This document shows, in pieces, positions 7,286 through 15,564 of a stretch of DNA of 35,593 bases (position 1 is its first letter; each line of letters starts with the position of its first letter). The notes beneath the pieces are model-generated. The model was not told where the DNA came from. It saw only the letters and a list, made by a program, of their open reading frames with translations, and made no database searches. The DNA is taken from the NCBI RefSeq assembly GCF_008042275.1, contig NZ_RDBK01000001.1, positions 304,880 to 340,472 of the forward strand, in the 5' to 3' direction. Position numbers and translations under genes: made by a program. The DNA comes from Streptomyces sp. OR43 (GTDB lineage: Bacteria; Actinomycetota; Actinomycetes; Streptomycetales; Streptomycetaceae).

Positions 7286-9799
7286 TCACAACTGGCCCAC
7301 GGAGGTGACCCGGACGATCGCCCGGCCCTCCTCGTCGGACGCGGCCAGGTCGACCTCGGCACTGATGCCCCAGTCATGGTCGCCGTTCGGGTCGGCGAAC
7401 GTCTGCCGGACGCGCCACAGGCCGTGCTCGGCATCCTCGTCGATCTTCAGCAGCTTCGGCCCGCGGGCGTCAGGACCGGTGCCCAGCTCCTCGTACTCGT
7501 CCCAGTACGCGTCCATCGCCTCGCCCCACGCGTCCTCGTCCCAGCCCGCGTCCCCGTCCAGCTCGCCCAGATCGCGGACCCGGTCCAGCGCGGCCAGCTC
7601 GACCCGGCGGAACATCGCGTTGCGCACCAGCACCCGGAAGGCGCGCGCGTTGGCCGTGACCGGCTTGACCTCGTCCGCGCGCTCCTGCGCCTGCTCCGCC
7701 GTCTCCACCTCGGGGTTGGCGAGCTGCTCCCACTCGTCGAGGAGGCTGGAGTCGACCTGACGGACCATCTCCCCGAGCCAGGCGATGAGGTCCTCCAGGT
7801 CCTCGGACTTGATGTCGTCCGGGATGGTGTGCTCCAGCGCCTTGTACGCGCTCGCGAGATACCGCAGCACGATGCCCTCGGTGCGGGCCAGCTCGTAGTT
7901 CGACGTGAACTCCGTGAACGTCATCGCGCGTTCGTACATGTCGCGGATCACCGACTTCGGCGACACCGGGTGGTCGCTCACCCACGGGTGGCTCTGGCGG
8001 TAGACGTCGTAGGCGTGCCACAGCAGTTCGCTCAGCGGCTTCGGGTACGTGACGTCCTGGAGGAGCTCCATCCGCTCCTCGTACTCGATGCCGTCGGCCT
8101 TCATCTGCCCGACCGCCTCACCACGCGCCTTGTTCTGCTGCGCGGCGAGGATCTGACGCGGGTCGTCGAGCGTCGACTCCACGACCGAGACCATGTCCAG
8201 TGCGTACGAGGGCGAGTCGGCGTCCAGCAGCTCGAACGCGGCCAGCGCGAACGTGGACAGCGGCTGGTTCAGCGCGAAGTCCTGCTGGAGATCGACGGTG
8301 AGCCGCACGATGCGGCCCTCGGCGTCCGGCTTGTCCAGCCGCTCCACCACGCCGCCGTCCAGCAGCGACCGGTAGATCGCGATCGCCCGCCGGATGTGGC
8401 GCAGCTGCGCCTTGCGGGGCTCGTGGTTGTCCTCCAGCAGATGCCGCATCGCGTCGAAGGCGTTGCCGGGACGCGCGATCACCGAGAGCAGCATGGTGTG
8501 CGTGACCCGGAAACGGGAGGTCAGCGGCTCCGGATCGGACTGGATGAGCTTGTCGAAGGTGGTCTCGGACCAGGCGACGAAGCCCTCGGGGGCCTTCTTG
8601 CGGACGACCTTGCGCTTCTTCTTCGGGTCGTCGCCGGCCTTCTTGACCGCCTTCTCGTTCTCCACGACATGCTCGGGGGCCTGCGCCACGACGAAGCCCG
8701 CCGTGTCGAAGCCCGCCCGCCCGGCCCGGCCCGCGATCTGGTGGAACTCACGGGCCCGCAGGGTCCGGACCCGGGTGCCGTCGTACTTGGTGAGGGCGGT
8801 GAACAGCACGGTGCGGATCGGCACGTTGACGCCGACGCCGAGCGTGTCCGTACCGCAGATGACCTTCAGGAGCCCCGCCTGGGCGAGCTTCTCGACCAGC
8901 CGCCGGTACTTCGGCAGCATGCCCGCGTGGTGCACACCGATGCCGTGGCGTACGTAACGGGAGAGGTTCTGGCCGAACTTGGTGGTGAAGCGGAAGTTGC
9001 CGATGAGATCGGCGATCTTCTCCTTCTCCTCCTTGGTGCACATGTTGATGCTCATCAGCGACTGCGCCCGCTCGACGGCCGCGGCCTGCGTGAAGTGCAC
9101 GATGTAGACCGGCGACTGCCGGGTGTCCAGGAGCTCGGTGATCGTCTCGGTGATCGGCGTCAGCCGGTACTCGTAGCTGAGCGGGACCGGCCGGGTCGCC
9201 GAGCGCACCACGGAGGTGGGGCGGCCGGTGCGGCGCGTCAGGTCCTCCTCGAACATCCGGACGTCACCGAGCGTGGCCGACATCAGGACGAACTGGGCCT
9301 GCGGCAGCTCCAGGATCGGGATCTGCCACGCCCAGCCGCGGTCCTGCTCCGCGTAGAAGTGGAACTCGTCCATGACGACCTGGCCGATGTCCGCGTACTT
9401 CCCGTCACGCAGCGCGATGGACGCCAGCACCTCGGCGGTGCAGCAGATCACCGGGGCGTCGGCGTTGACCGAGGCGTCTCCGGTGAGCATGCCGACGTTC
9501 TCCGTACCGAACAGCTTGCACAGGTCGAAGAACTTCTCCGAGACCAGAGCCTTGATCGGAGCGGTGTAGAAGGTGACCTTGTCCTGGGCCAGCGCGGTGA
9601 AGTGCGCACCCGCCGCGACCAGGCTCTTTCCGGACCCGGTGGGCGTGGAAAGGATCACGTTGGCCCCGGAGACCACCTCGATCAGCGCCTCCTCCTGAGC
9701 AGGATAGAGAGTGATCCCCTGCGTCTCGGTCCATGACGAGAAGGCCTCGAAGAGGGCGTCGGGGTCGTCGGTCGGGGGCAGCTGATCGATAAGGGTCAC
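7286..9799 (-). CDS. Ski2-like DEAD/DEAH-box helicase with DUF3516 domain
   Basis: This 837-residue superfamily 2 helicase has motif I TPTGSGKS (about 52-59), motif II DEFH (144-147), motif III MSATL, and the Ski2-like motifs HHAGMLPKYR, GVNVPIRTVLF and QIAGRAGRAGFD for the second RecA domain. The C-terminal part, rich in acidic helices with WDEDAWGEAMDAYW, matches DUF3516. Actinobacterial homologues are about this size and are assumed to act on RNA, but the substrate is unknown. GTG at 9799 is preceded by GGGGG five bases upstream and begins MTLIDQLPPTDD. An in-frame ATG 78 bases further upstream gives an extension that does not resemble the family. Confidence 0.92.
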   Translation of the reverse strand: MTLIDQLPPTDDPDALFEAFSSWTETQGITLYPAQEEALIEVVSGANVILSTPTGSGKSLVAAGAHFTALAQDKVTFYTAPIKALVSEKFFDLCKLFGTENVGMLTGDASVNADAPVICCTAEVLASIALRDGKYADIGQVVMDEFHFYAEQDRGWAWQIPILELPQAQFVLMSATLGDVRMFEEDLTRRTGRPTSVVRSATRPVPLSYEYRLTPITETITELLDTRQSPVYIVHFTQAAAVERAQSLMSINMCTKEEKEKIADLIGNFRFTTKFGQNLSRYVRHGIGVHHAGMLPKYRRLVEKLAQAGLLKVICGTDTLGVGVNVPIRTVLFTALTKYDGTRVRTLRAREFHQIAGRAGRAGFDTAGFVVAQAPEHVVENEKAVKKAGDDPKKKRKVVRKKAPEGFVAWSETTFDKLIQSDPEPLTSRFRVTHTMLLSVIARPGNAFDAMRHLLEDNHEPRKAQLRHIRRAIAIYRSLLDGGVVERLDKPDAEGRIVRLTVDLQQDFALNQPLSTFALAAFELLDADSPSYALDMVSVVESTLDDPRQILAAQQNKARGEAVGQMKADGIEYEERMELLQDVTYPKPLSELLWHAYDVYRQSHPWVSDHPVSPKSVIRDMYERAMTFTEFTSNYELARTEGIVLRYLASAYKALEHTIPDDIKSEDLEDLIAWLGEMVRQVDSSLLDEWEQLANPEVETAEQAQERADEVKPVTANARAFRVLVRNAMFRRVELAALDRVRDLGELDGDAGWDEDAWGEAMDAYWDEYEELGTGPDARGPKLLKIDEDAEHGLWRVRQTFADPNGDHDWGISAEVDLAASDEEGRAIVRVTSVGQL

Positions 9800-9969
9800 G
9801 CCCCCATCTTGCCTGTCTTCCACCCCGATGAGGGAACCGGACGACGGTACGAAGATCACGGACGATACGCTGCCCACTCAACTCGGCCGCACCACAACGA
9901 TGATGGCCGGAACATGTGCACGGGCGACGCCTGTCGCACCTCACGACACCTACGGGGGCGGAAACAGCC

Positions 9970-10761
9970 ATGATGGGACCGGCACACTCTCTGTCAGGGG
10001 CAGCGGCCTGGCTGGGGGTGGGCGCGGCGGCGGCTGCCGCGGGCCACACCATGCCGTGGCCCGTCCTGGTCGTCGGCGCGCTGATCACCGCAGGCGCGGC
10101 GCTCGCCCCGGACCTCGACCACAAGTCGGCGACCATCTCGCGCGCCTTCGGGCCGGTCTCCCGCGGACTCTGCGAGATCGTCGACAAGCTCTCGCACGCC
10201 GTCTACAAGGCCACCAAGATGCGGGGCGACTCGAACCGCAACGGGGGCCACCGGACGCTCACGCACACCTGGCTGTGGGCGGTCCTGATAGGAGCGGGCG
10301 CCTCCGCGGCGGCGATCACCGGCGGCCGGTGGGCGGTGCTGGCGATCCTCTTCGTCCACCTGGTGCTCGCCGTCGAGGGACTGCTCTGGCGGGCTGCCCG
10401 GATGTCCAGCGACGTCCTGGTGTGGCTGCTCGGAGCGACCAGCGCATGGATTCTCGCGGGCGTTTTGGACAAGCCGGGCAACGGCTCGGACTGGCTCTTC
10501 AACGCCCCCGGCCAGGAGTACCTCTGGCTCGGTCTGCCCATCGTGCTCGGCGCCCTCGTCCACGACATCGGCGACGCGCTGACCGTGTCCGGCTGCCCGA
10601 TCCTCTGGCCGATCCCGGTCGGCCGCAAGCGCTGGTACCCGATCGGTCCGCCGAAGGCCATGCGGTTCAGGGCCGGCAGCTGGGTGGAGCTGAAGGTGCT
10701 GATGCCGGTGTTCATGGTGCTCGGGGGAGTGGGCGGGGCCGCCGCCATGAACTTCATCTGA
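9970..10761 (+). CDS. YdjM-type membrane-bound metal-dependent hydrolase
   Basis: This 263-residue membrane protein starts MMGPAHSLSGAAAWLG. It contains the family pattern APDLDHKSATISR (about residues 39-51), and later GGHRTLTHTWLW and VHDIGDALT. The conserved His and Asp residues are the likely metal ligands of the YdjM (PF04307) family, and several hydrophobic helices lie between them. The reaction is not established for most members. The first ATG of the double ATG at 9970 was chosen because GGGGGCGG lies upstream. It is divergent from the helicase and convergent with the Lrp-type pseudogene. Confidence 0.85.
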   Translation: MMGPAHSLSGAAAWLGVGAAAAAAGHTMPWPVLVVGALITAGAALAPDLDHKSATISRAFGPVSRGLCEIVDKLSHAVYKATKMRGDSNRNGGHRTLTHTWLWAVLIGAGASAAAITGGRWAVLAILFVHLVLAVEGLLWRAARMSSDVLVWLLGATSAWILAGVLDKPGNGSDWLFNAPGQEYLWLGLPIVLGALVHDIGDALTVSGCPILWPIPVGRKRWYPIGPPKAMRFRAGSWVELKVLMPVFMVLGGVGGAAAMNFI

Positions 10762-10783
10762 CGGCCGGCGGTCCGCCCCGCGC

Positions 10784-11775
10784 CTACACGGGCGCGGGAG
10801 GGACCAGGCGGCCGTGCGAGATGAGGGAGGCGGCCTGCTTGAGCCGGCGCACCCGGATGCTGACCCCGTAGGCGTCGACCCCGGGGGTGGCGGCGAGGCG
10901 CGTGGTCAGATAGCGGTAGAACTCCTCGGCGTCGCGGCAGATGACGATGGCCATCACGTTGTGGTCGCCACTGGTGGCCGCGGCGAACGCGACCTCGTCG
11001 TGGCCGGCGATCTCGTCTCCGGCGCGCTCCAGCCGGGCCGGGGCGACGCGGAGCCAGAGGGTGGCGTTGAGAGCGAACCCGAGGTGTTCCGGCAGCAGGT
11101 CGATGTCGTACGCGAGGGTGCCGGACGTCTCCAGGGCTTCCAGCCTGCGGGCGACGCGGCCCTTGGACCAGCCGGTGGCTTCGGCCAGTTGTGTGTGCGA
11201 GGTACGGCCGTCCTCGGCGAGGGCGTCGAGCAGCCGTCCTCCGCGGTGAGGGGAAGGAGCCGGCCGTCCGGGACCGGGGACGGGCTGCCCGCCAGCAGCT
11301 GTTCCTGCTCGGCGGTGAGATGCCCGCCGTAGCCCGTCCAGCCGGCCGTGCGAGGGTCGCCGAAGGGATGGATGAGCAGATCGATGCTGACGTCGAGGAC
11401 GGCCGTGGACCGGGGCAGCTGCTGGAGCAGCATGTCCGCGCGCGGGGCGTGGAGCGGTGAGCGGATGACGCAGATGATCTCCGAGCCGCCCGAGGCGATG
11501 CCCACGTAGGCGATGTCGGGCCGCCGGGCCAGAGCGTCGGCGAGCGGAGCGACCCGGTCGGGACGGCAGCGGATACGGGCGACCCACTGAGCCTCACCAT
11601 GTACGGCCGGATCGACCAGGCCCACGACCCGCATCACGCCCGCCCGGCGCAGGGCCTGATAGCGGCGGGCCGCCGTCTGTTCCGACACCCCGCCCACCTC
11701 GCCGATGAGCCGGAACGGGGCGCGCGGCGCGCGATGGAGCGTGCGGAGGATTCTCATGTCCACGTCGTCGATCAC
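10784..11775 (-). pseudogene. Lrp/AsnC family regulator, frameshifted
   Basis: Two frames together encode a two-repeat Lrp/AsnC protein. The first frame, from GTG at 11775, gives DDVDMRILRTLHRAP (HTH), then a ligand domain, up to DGRLLPLTAEDG. The second frame resumes at GGRLLDALAEDGRTSHTQLA (second HTH) and ends KQAASLISHGRL. The switch lies near 11231-11250. The total span is 992 bases, one short of a 330-residue reading frame, so a single missing base explains it. This is either a real mutation or a sequence error. Such regulators often control a divergent exporter, and the MFS gene starts 204 bases away. The start has no clear ribosome binding site and may be leaderless. Confidence 0.8.
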
Positions 11776-11979
11776 GGTGGAAGTGTGACATGCGGACGCA
11801 TGGACATGGAGGTTTGTGCCCGTGGACCCGGCTCGCTTCGTTGATTCGGCGTCGTGTCGTCGATGCTGGGGTCCGATCCGGCACCGTTCCCGGTAGGGGG
11901 CGCGAGGGCCGGGAGACGTCGGCCCTCGCTCCGGACAGGACATCAACCGCGGCGCACCGCGTCGCAGAGGAGTACTTCC

Positions 11980-13617
11980 TTGAACGTCACACCCGCGGCG
12001 AGCAGCCGGCCCGACCGGCGGGCGGCCACGCTCGTCATGGCCTGCCTGGGCGTCTTCGTCGCCTACCTGCCGGTGACCACCGTCGCCGTCAGCCTGCCCG
12101 CCATCCAGGCGGCGCTCGACGCGTCGACGGCCCAACTGTCCTGGGTCCAGGACGCGTTCGTTCTGCCCATGGCCGCGTTCATCCTGACCGCCGGAGTGGT
12201 GGGCGACGTCCACGGGCGCAAGAAGGTGTTCCAGGCAGGCCTGTTGTTCTCCGCCGCCGGCGCCGCCGTCGCGCTGTCCGCCCCGTCGATCGAGGTGCTC
12301 TGGGCCGGCCAGGCACTCGCCGGACTCGGCGCCGCCGCACTGCTCCCCACCACCCTGGCCCTGATCAGCCACGCGGTGCCCGACCACCGGGAGCGCGGCA
12401 AGTTCATCGGCCTGTGGGCCACCTCGCTCCTGCTGGCGCTGGCCATCGGCCCGCTGATCGCCGGACTGGTCCTGGAGCACGCGGACTGGCGGTGGATCTA
12501 CCTCCTGGTCATTCCCGTCTCCCTCGTCGCGACGGTCTTCGCCGCGCGGCTGCTGACGGACTCGCGTGCCCCGCACGGGCGCCGGCTCGACTGGCCGGGC
12601 CAGATCACCGCCGCCGTCGCGATCACCGCTCTGGTGTACGGCGTGATCGAGGGCGGTGCCGGTTCCTTCACCGACGCCCAGGTCCTGGTGGCGTTGTTCA
12701 TCGCCGTGGCCGGCGCGGCGGCCTTCGTCGGGGCGGAGCGGCGCAGCGACAGCCCGATGCTGGACCTGGCCCTGTTCCGCAGCCCGGCGTTCACGGCCAC
12801 CACCCTGGTCGCGATGATCACCTTCCTGGGCCTCATCGGCTTCTTCTTCCTGCTGAGCCTCTACTTCGGCCTGGTGCAGCAGCTCGACACCCTTCAGGCC
12901 GCCTGGCGCCTGTTCGTGGTCACCGCCGCCTCCATCGTCGTCGGCGGTCCCGTCTCACGCCTCATGCACCGCGTTCCCGCCCGGACCCTGATCACCGCCG
13001 GGCTGCTCGTCGTCTCCGGCGCGCTGCTCTCGATGACCACCCTCGACGCGGACACGTCGTTCGCTTCCATCGCGTGGCGGCTGGCCCTGCTGGGCATCGG
13101 GATGGGCGGCATCCTGACGCCCATGACAGCCACCGCGGTTGCCTCCGTCCCCCAGCACCTGGCCGGCATGGCCGCAGCCGGCAACAACGCCTTCCGCCAG
13201 ATCGGCGGCGCGCTGGGCCCCGCCGTTCTCGGCGCCCTCCTCACCTCCCGCGCCCTGGACACCTTCCCCGCCCATCTCGCGGACGCGGGGATCTCCGGTG
13301 CCGGCCGTCAGCACATAGCGGACACCGCCCGCGAGGGAGGCCTCGGCGCGGTCGCCCAGATGAACCTGGGCGCACAGACCGGCCAGGCCCTGGGCGCGAT
13401 GGGCGACGCCTTCCTCGACGGCCTCCGGCTCTGCCTGATCGTCGCCGCGGCCCTCACGCTGCTCGCCGCGCTGGTGTCCGCGGTCCTGCTCCGGCCGCGC
13501 ACGTCGTCCGCCGCCACGGTGAAGGTCGCCGCGCAGTCCGCTCCCGGCAGCGCCACGCCCGACGCGGTCACACCCGCGGGCGGCGGCGACCCGGTCACGG
13601 TGCGGCGAACCGGCTGA
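11980..13617 (+). CDS. MFS transporter, DHA2-type drug exporter
   Basis: This 545-residue protein has about fourteen membrane segments. The family motif A is GDVHGRKK after the second helix, preceded by QLSWVQDAFVLPMAAF. It also shows ALLPTTLALIS and AGNNAFRQIGGALGPAVLG, typical of DHA2 multidrug antiporters that expel substrates using the proton gradient. TTG at 11980 is chosen as start because AGAGGAG lies seven bases upstream; it begins MNVTPAASSRPDRRAATLV. It is divergent from the broken Lrp/AsnC regulator, which would be its natural controller. The stop codon lies inside a short tandem duplication, and a strong hairpin follows. Confidence 0.9.
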   Translation: MNVTPAASSRPDRRAATLVMACLGVFVAYLPVTTVAVSLPAIQAALDASTAQLSWVQDAFVLPMAAFILTAGVVGDVHGRKKVFQAGLLFSAAGAAVALSAPSIEVLWAGQALAGLGAAALLPTTLALISHAVPDHRERGKFIGLWATSLLLALAIGPLIAGLVLEHADWRWIYLLVIPVSLVATVFAARLLTDSRAPHGRRLDWPGQITAAVAITALVYGVIEGGAGSFTDAQVLVALFIAVAGAAAFVGAERRSDSPMLDLALFRSPAFTATTLVAMITFLGLIGFFFLLSLYFGLVQQLDTLQAAWRLFVVTAASIVVGGPVSRLMHRVPARTLITAGLLVVSGALLSMTTLDADTSFASIAWRLALLGIGMGGILTPMTATAVASVPQHLAGMAAAGNNAFRQIGGALGPAVLGALLTSRALDTFPAHLADAGISGAGRQHIADTAREGGLGAVAQMNLGAQTGQALGAMGDAFLDGLRLCLIVAAALTLLAALVSAVLLRPRTSSAATVKVAAQSAPGSATPDAVTPAGGGDPVTVRRTG

Positions 13618-13681
13618 CGGCACCACCGCGACACCGCGACCCGGTCACGTGCGGCGAACCGGCTGACGGCACCACCGCGAC
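13586..13681. repeat. Tandem duplication across the MFS stop codon
   Basis: Copy 1 (13586-13632, 47 bases) and copy 2 (13636-13681, 46 bases) are identical except for one missing G in copy 2. Each begins GCGACCCGGTCACG and contains CGGCTGACGG, so the TGA of the exporter gene is duplicated. The period is 50 bases. Confidence 0.9.
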
Positions 13682-13719
13682 CCGGCCGACCGCGACAGCC
13701 TCCGGGATGGCATACCGCG

Positions 13720-13769
13720 ATGGCATACGGCGGGCGGGCTCAGGATCGAGCCCGCCCGCCGTATGCCAT
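13720..13769. terminator. Bidirectional terminator hairpin
   Basis: A perfect 22-bp stem (13720-13741 with 13748-13769) with a 6-base loop, AGGATC, lies between the convergent MFS exporter and ABC exporter genes. The stem is GC-rich in the middle (GGCGGGCGGGCTC). No long T-run follows, which is usual for Streptomyces terminators. Confidence 0.85.
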
Positions 13770-13782
13770 GAGCACGGCCCGG

Positions 13783-15564
13783 TCAGCCGTGCCAGGACCG
13801 CCACAGCGCCGCGTACGCGCCGTCCGCCGCCACCAGCTCGTCATGGCTGCCCAGCTCGCTGATCCGGCCCTGCTCGACGACGGCGATCACGTCCGCGTCG
13901 TGCGCCGTGTGCAGCCGGTGGGCGATCGCCACGACCGTACGCCCGTCCAGCACCCGGGCGAGCGATCGCTCCAGATGCCGGGCCGCGCGCGGATCGAGCA
14001 GCGACGTCGCCTCGTCCAGGACCAGCGTGTGCGGGTCGGCCAGCACCAGCCGCGCCAGCGCGATCTGCTGCGCCTGCGCCGGGGTGAGGACCAGGCCGCC
14101 CGACCCGACCTCGGCATCCAGCCCCTCGTCGAGGGCCCTCGCCCAGCCGTCCGCGTCGACCGCGGCCAGCGAGGCCCACAGCTCCGCGTCACCGGCGCCG
14201 GTACGGGCGAGGCGCAGGTTGTCCCGCAGCGAGCCGACGAACACATGGTGCTCCTGATTGACCAGGGCCACGTGCGTACGGACTCGCTCCGCCGTCATCT
14301 GTGACAACTCCGCACCGCCCAGCGTCACTTCGCCGGTCCGCGGGGCATAGATCCCGGCCAGCAGCCGGCCCAGCGTGGACTTGCCCGCACCGGACGGACC
14401 CACCAGCGCCATCCGCGTACCCGGAGCCACATCCAGCGACACCTTGTGCAGCACGTCGAGACCGGCCCGGTAGCCGAAACGCACCTCGTCGGCGCGCACC
14501 TCGCGGCCGTCCGGCGCCACGCCCGCGTCACCGGCGTCCGGCTCGATCTCCCGGACCCCCACGAGCCGGGCCAGTGACACCTGGGCGACCTGCAACTCGT
14601 CGTACCAGCGCAGGATCAGGCCGATCGGATCGACCATCATCTGCGCGAGCAGCGCACCCGTCGTCAGCTGACCGACGGTGAGCCACCCCTCGATGACGAA
14701 CCAGCCGCCGAGCATCAGGACCGCGCCGAGAATCGTCACGTACGTGGCGTTGATGACGGGGAACAGCACCGACCGCAGGAACAGCGTGTACCGCTCCCAC
14801 GCGGTCCACTCCTTGATCCGCCGGTCCGACAGGGCGACCCGCCGCGCCCCCAGCCGGTGCGCCTCCACGGTCCGTCCGGCATCGACCGTCTCCGCGAGCA
14901 TCGCCGCGACCGCCGCGTATCCGGCCGCCTCCGAGCGGTACGCCGACGGGGCCCGGCGGAAGTACCAGCGACAGCCGATGATCAGCACCGGCAGCGCGAC
15001 GAGCACCGACAGCGCCAGCGGAGGAGCGGTGACGGCCAGCGCGGCGAGCAGCAGCCCCGCCCACACCACACCGATGGCCAGTTGCGGCACCGCCTCGCGC
15101 ATCGCGTTGGCGAGCCGGTCGATGTCCGTGGTGATCCGGGACAGCAGGTCTCCCGTGCCGGCCCGCTCCAGCACGCCCGGAGGCAGCCGGACCGACCGTA
15201 CGAGGAAGTCCTCACGCAGATCGGCCAGCATCTCCTCGCCCAGCATCGCGCTGCGCAGCCGCATCATCCGGGTGACCACGGTCTGGATGACGAGCGCCAG
15301 CGCGAACACCGCGGCGGTGCGCTGCAGATGAAGGTCGGTGACCCCGTCGGACAGGTCCTCGACCAGCCCTCCGAGCAGGTACGGGCCCACGATCGACGCG
15401 ACCACCGCCACGCAGTTGAGCGCCGTGACCACGACGAACGGCCGCCGGTGGCGCCGCATCAGCTCCCGGACGTAGGTCCGGACGGTCGTGGGGGTGCCGA
15501 CCGGCAGGGTGGTCGCCGACTCCGGGGCGGCCGGGTCGTACGACGGTGGTGCGAGGCCGGTCAT
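13783..15564 (-). CDS. ABC exporter half, ATP-binding protein/permease (active Walker A, degenerate signature)
   Basis: This 593-residue half-transporter has a six-helix membrane domain (about 40-320) and a nucleotide-binding domain (about 355-590). Walker A GPSGAGKST is at 389-397, Walker B LVLDEATS at 514-521 and the H-loop AHR at 548-550. The ABC signature is LTPAQ (493-497) in place of LSGGQ, so it cannot complete a normal ATP site for its partner. The partner gene lies immediately upstream with a 4-base ATGA overlap, and the two motif sets are complementary, so the pair should form a heterodimer with one working ATP site. The substrate is unknown; peptides, lipids or drugs are usual for the class. 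Confidence 0.9.
   Translation of the reverse strand: MTGLAPPSYDPAAPESATTLPVGTPTTVRTYVRELMRRHRRPFVVVTALNCVAVVASIVGPYLLGGLVEDLSDGVTDLHLQRTAAVFALALVIQTVVTRMMRLRSAMLGEEMLADLREDFLVRSVRLPPGVLERAGTGDLLSRITTDIDRLANAMREAVPQLAIGVVWAGLLLAALAVTAPPLALSVLVALPVLIIGCRWYFRRAPSAYRSEAAGYAAVAAMLAETVDAGRTVEAHRLGARRVALSDRRIKEWTAWERYTLFLRSVLFPVINATYVTILGAVLMLGGWFVIEGWLTVGQLTTGALLAQMMVDPIGLILRWYDELQVAQVSLARLVGVREIEPDAGDAGVAPDGREVRADEVRFGYRAGLDVLHKVSLDVAPGTRMALVGPSGAGKSTLGRLLAGIYAPRTGEVTLGGAELSQMTAERVRTHVALVNQEHHVFVGSLRDNLRLARTGAGDAELWASLAAVDADGWARALDEGLDAEVGSGGLVLTPAQAQQIALARLVLADPHTLVLDEATSLLDPRAARHLERSLARVLDGRTVVAIAHRLHTAHDADVIAVVEQGRISELGSHDELVAADGAYAALWRSWHG

Noticed and set aside
7088..9736. 882-codon plus-strand open frame opposite the helicase
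   Set aside because: The helicase on the other strand has every expected motif. The antisense frame gives a low-complexity product without ribosome binding site or family features.
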